64,000 nucleotides of DNA from Phycobacter azelaicus. Lineage in GTDB: Bacteria; Pseudomonadota; Alphaproteobacteria; Rhodobacterales; Rhodobacteraceae. Position numbers and translations under genes: made by a program. The notes under the pieces are model-generated. The model made no database searches and was not told the origin of the DNA. It saw only the letters and a program-made list of their open reading frames with translations. Where the stretch lies: NCBI RefSeq assembly GCF_014884385.1, contig NZ_WKFH01000001.1, positions 1 through 64,000 on the forward strand, read 5' to 3'. Below are positions 62,864-64,000 of the stretch, piece by piece; position 1 is the stretch's first letter; the number at the start of each line of letters is the position of its first letter.

Positions 62864-63505
62864 TTAGCCCTGAAGGAATGCGATGCCTTGTGCACCGATT
62901 GCGATCAATCCGACCGACAGGGCAAACGCAAACAAGGCGAGCAGCATCAAGCCCGCTTTTATTGGCAAGCGACGAACGGTCGGTCCAAGAAATTCCGACT
63001 GCCCGAAAGCTGAAACATATAGCGGCAGCGCGCTGATCATTGTCGCATAAAGATAAACTCCGGAGATGTTCTCAAAAAACGCCGAACGCGCAAGGGTTGG
63101 GGCAACGACCGACAACGCGGTTGCACGACTGCCCCCGAATGACTCGAACCAGTCGGCAGACAAAACGTAGATCAGTGCGTGGAGGCTTGGAAAGAGAATG
63201 GCTCTGAGCAAGATATCCACCAGCACGAAAAACGCCGTATCTCGGCGGGCGACCTTTGGTTTCTGTATCACCGCGAAAAGAAAAAAACTGACATAGTTTA
63301 TGGCAAAAACTACGGGCAGACCGTTGGTCGTAACTTGCCTCAGAAAGCGGGCCAGCGATGGCCCGCCGGCGGCAAGAGCCGCTGCAAAGCCCGGCGAAAG
63401 CAAGATATAAAGGCAGAGGACCGCCAGTAACGCTGCGAGGCTGAATGCCAAGACAATGCTCACAAATTGAACACCGGGCATGTCGACGGAGAAAAACCTC
63501 TGCAT
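62864..63505 (-). CDS. Unknown multi-pass membrane protein
   Basis: A 213-aa protein from the ATG at 63505; the frame is open to 63568 but that extension has no hydrophobic or conserved look. Five or six hydrophobic segments are visible (FVSIVLAFSLAALLAVLCLYILL, LPVVFAINYVSFFLFAVI, LLRAILFPSLHALIYVL, VYLYATMISALPLYVSAF, AGLMLLALFAFALSVGLIAI). I recognise no family. Its end is 11 bp from the end of the truncated permease, on the opposite strand. Confidence 0.6.
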   Translation of the reverse strand: MQRFFSVDMPGVQFVSIVLAFSLAALLAVLCLYILLSPGFAAALAAGGPSLARFLRQVTTNGLPVVFAINYVSFFLFAVIQKPKVARRDTAFFVLVDILLRAILFPSLHALIYVLSADWFESFGGSRATALSVVAPTLARSAFFENISGVYLYATMISALPLYVSAFGQSEFLGPTVRRLPIKAGLMLLALFAFALSVGLIAIGAQGIAFLQG

Positions 63506-63779
63506 GTTAGAACGTTGGCACATATACGGCTTGAGATCGAGGATGTTGAACCTGCGTTTGGGAACCAAGCATTCGCTCCAGGTCTTTGGGACGAATGAAA
63601 TTTAAGTTTCGAAATCTCCTGAACCGCGTTCCATGTCTCGACTGCAGGCCGAGCGACATAACAAATGGTAGGTTACTGCCGGACCTAGTTGCGGAAATGT
63701 TGATAGCATTGGAAAGTAGCTTTTCTGCATGTCTTACGCTGGCGGTAATTTTCAGAACGGAATATTCCTATCCGAGTGG
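63506..63779. other. Intergenic region before the heavy-metal domain remnant
   Basis: About 270 bp. An open frame from 63586 runs through it into the HMA remnant but its first 65 codons show no recognisable protein sequence. AT-rich boxes around 63600 and 63700 could be promoters for either side. Confidence 0.3.
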
Positions 63780-63999
63780 GCGGACTCCTTTCAGGGTCTA
63801 TTGCAATCTGCGCGGAGATCGCGGCCATCGTGCCGCTTCCATGCAAAAGCCCATCATGGCTGCCGACCCAGATGCAAAAGTTTCGTGCGATCTGACTGCA
63901 CCTATCGTCGGCGTCGACAGCACTCTGGATGAAACTGCATTGGCGGTAGCGATCAGCGACGCGGGCTACAGGTCTGAGAAGCTGGCTGAAGTTCGGTAG
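63780..63999 (+). pseudogene. Heavy-metal-associated (CopZ-like) domain with both metal cysteines changed
   Basis: The C-terminal 60 codons follow a CopZ/HMA fold: HRAASMQKPIMAADPDAKVSCDLTAPIVGVDSTLDETALAVAISDAGYRSEKL. In functional members the first part reads C-G-H-C-x-x-S; here it is R-G-H-R (codons CGC and CGT, each one T-to-C step from Cys). The strand before it is also unrecognisable. Such a protein could not bind Cu(I) or Hg(II) in the usual way. The stop is at 63997-63999. Pseudogene is more likely than an adapted protein. Confidence 0.6.
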
Positions 64000-64000
64000 C

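Noticed and set aside
1..64000. CRISPR array
   Set aside because: No set of regularly spaced repeats was seen; the longest repeats are the IS21 copies.
1..64000. tRNA or rRNA genes
   Set aside because: No recognisable T-loop or anticodon-arm pattern or rRNA sequence noticed by eye; a covariance search was not possible.

Overview
The window looks like a large extrachromosomal replicon, or a piece of one, from an alphaproteobacterium of the Rhodobacterales (roseobacter) type. The basis is a complete repA-repB-repC operon followed by two copies of a perfect 16-bp palindrome. Around it are gene families typical of such plasmids (ArdC, DUF736, DUF3768, DUF6878/DUF6915-like, PrlF/YhaV, RES/Xre) and a VirB-type conjugation remnant. 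No rRNA, tRNA or CRISPR array was recognised. All family names come from reading the translated sequence, not from a database search.

Layout. (1) 1-5.3 kb is a decaying accessory zone: merT, merR, a VTT-domain membrane protein, an S9-like hydrolase, a DUF1612-like gene and a serine recombinase are all recognisable, but each is broken by several 1-nt indels. (2) 5.3-10.1 kb is the replication and maintenance core: repABC, parS-like palindromes, a RES/Xre toxin-antitoxin pair. (3) 10.6-24.3 kb is a GC-rich, one-directional block: ArdC antirestriction protein, a large ParB-like protein, PrlF/YhaV, a 1420-aa methyltransferase/strawberry-notch helicase resembling phage P1 DarB, and many small conserved proteins. 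Hairpins sit between many of its genes. The content resembles the anti-defence leading region of conjugative plasmids. (4) 24.8-27.3 kb is IS21-family copy 1, which truncates a gene on each side. (5) 27.3-32.1 kb is a 5'-truncated Eco57I-class adenine methyltransferase, translationally coupled to a GHKL ATPase with a PD-(D/E)XK-like C-terminus; this is a candidate defence module. (6) 32.4-35.2 kb is a T4SS remnant (virB6, two small genes, virB11, the tail of virB10) cut off by IS3-family debris. (7) 36.6-46.3 kb is a lower-GC catabolic island: cobalt-type nitrile hydratase alpha, beta and activator, an amidase, an IclR regulator, a PNPOx-family protein and a five-gene Liv-type ABC importer. 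Four related 16-bp dyads suggest IclR-coordinated nitrile/amide uptake and hydrolysis to the acid plus ammonia. (8) 46.3-48.8 kb is IS21 copy 2. (9) 48.9-50.8 kb is a single-gene AbiEi-like/HipA fusion with two palindromes at its promoter. (10) 51.3-56.8 kb is a second block with a ParB-like gene, a DUF3768 gene and a GHKL ATPase, paralogous in part to block 3. (11) 56.8-64 kb holds a membrane protein, a nitroreductase truncated by an IS3 element, IS21 copy 3 (truncated by the same IS3), a 5'-truncated amino-acid permease, an unknown membrane protein and a heavy-metal-associated domain whose two metal-binding cysteines read as arginine.

The three IS21 copies encode identical IstA proteins, so they are recent. 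They sit at the boundaries between unrelated blocks, which suggests that recombination and deletion between copies assembled this mosaic. The best candidates for undescribed biology are the GHKL-nuclease/methyltransferase pair, the ParB-like/DUF3768/GHKL cluster, the AbiEi-HipA fusion and the hairpin-punctuated DarB/ArdC block.
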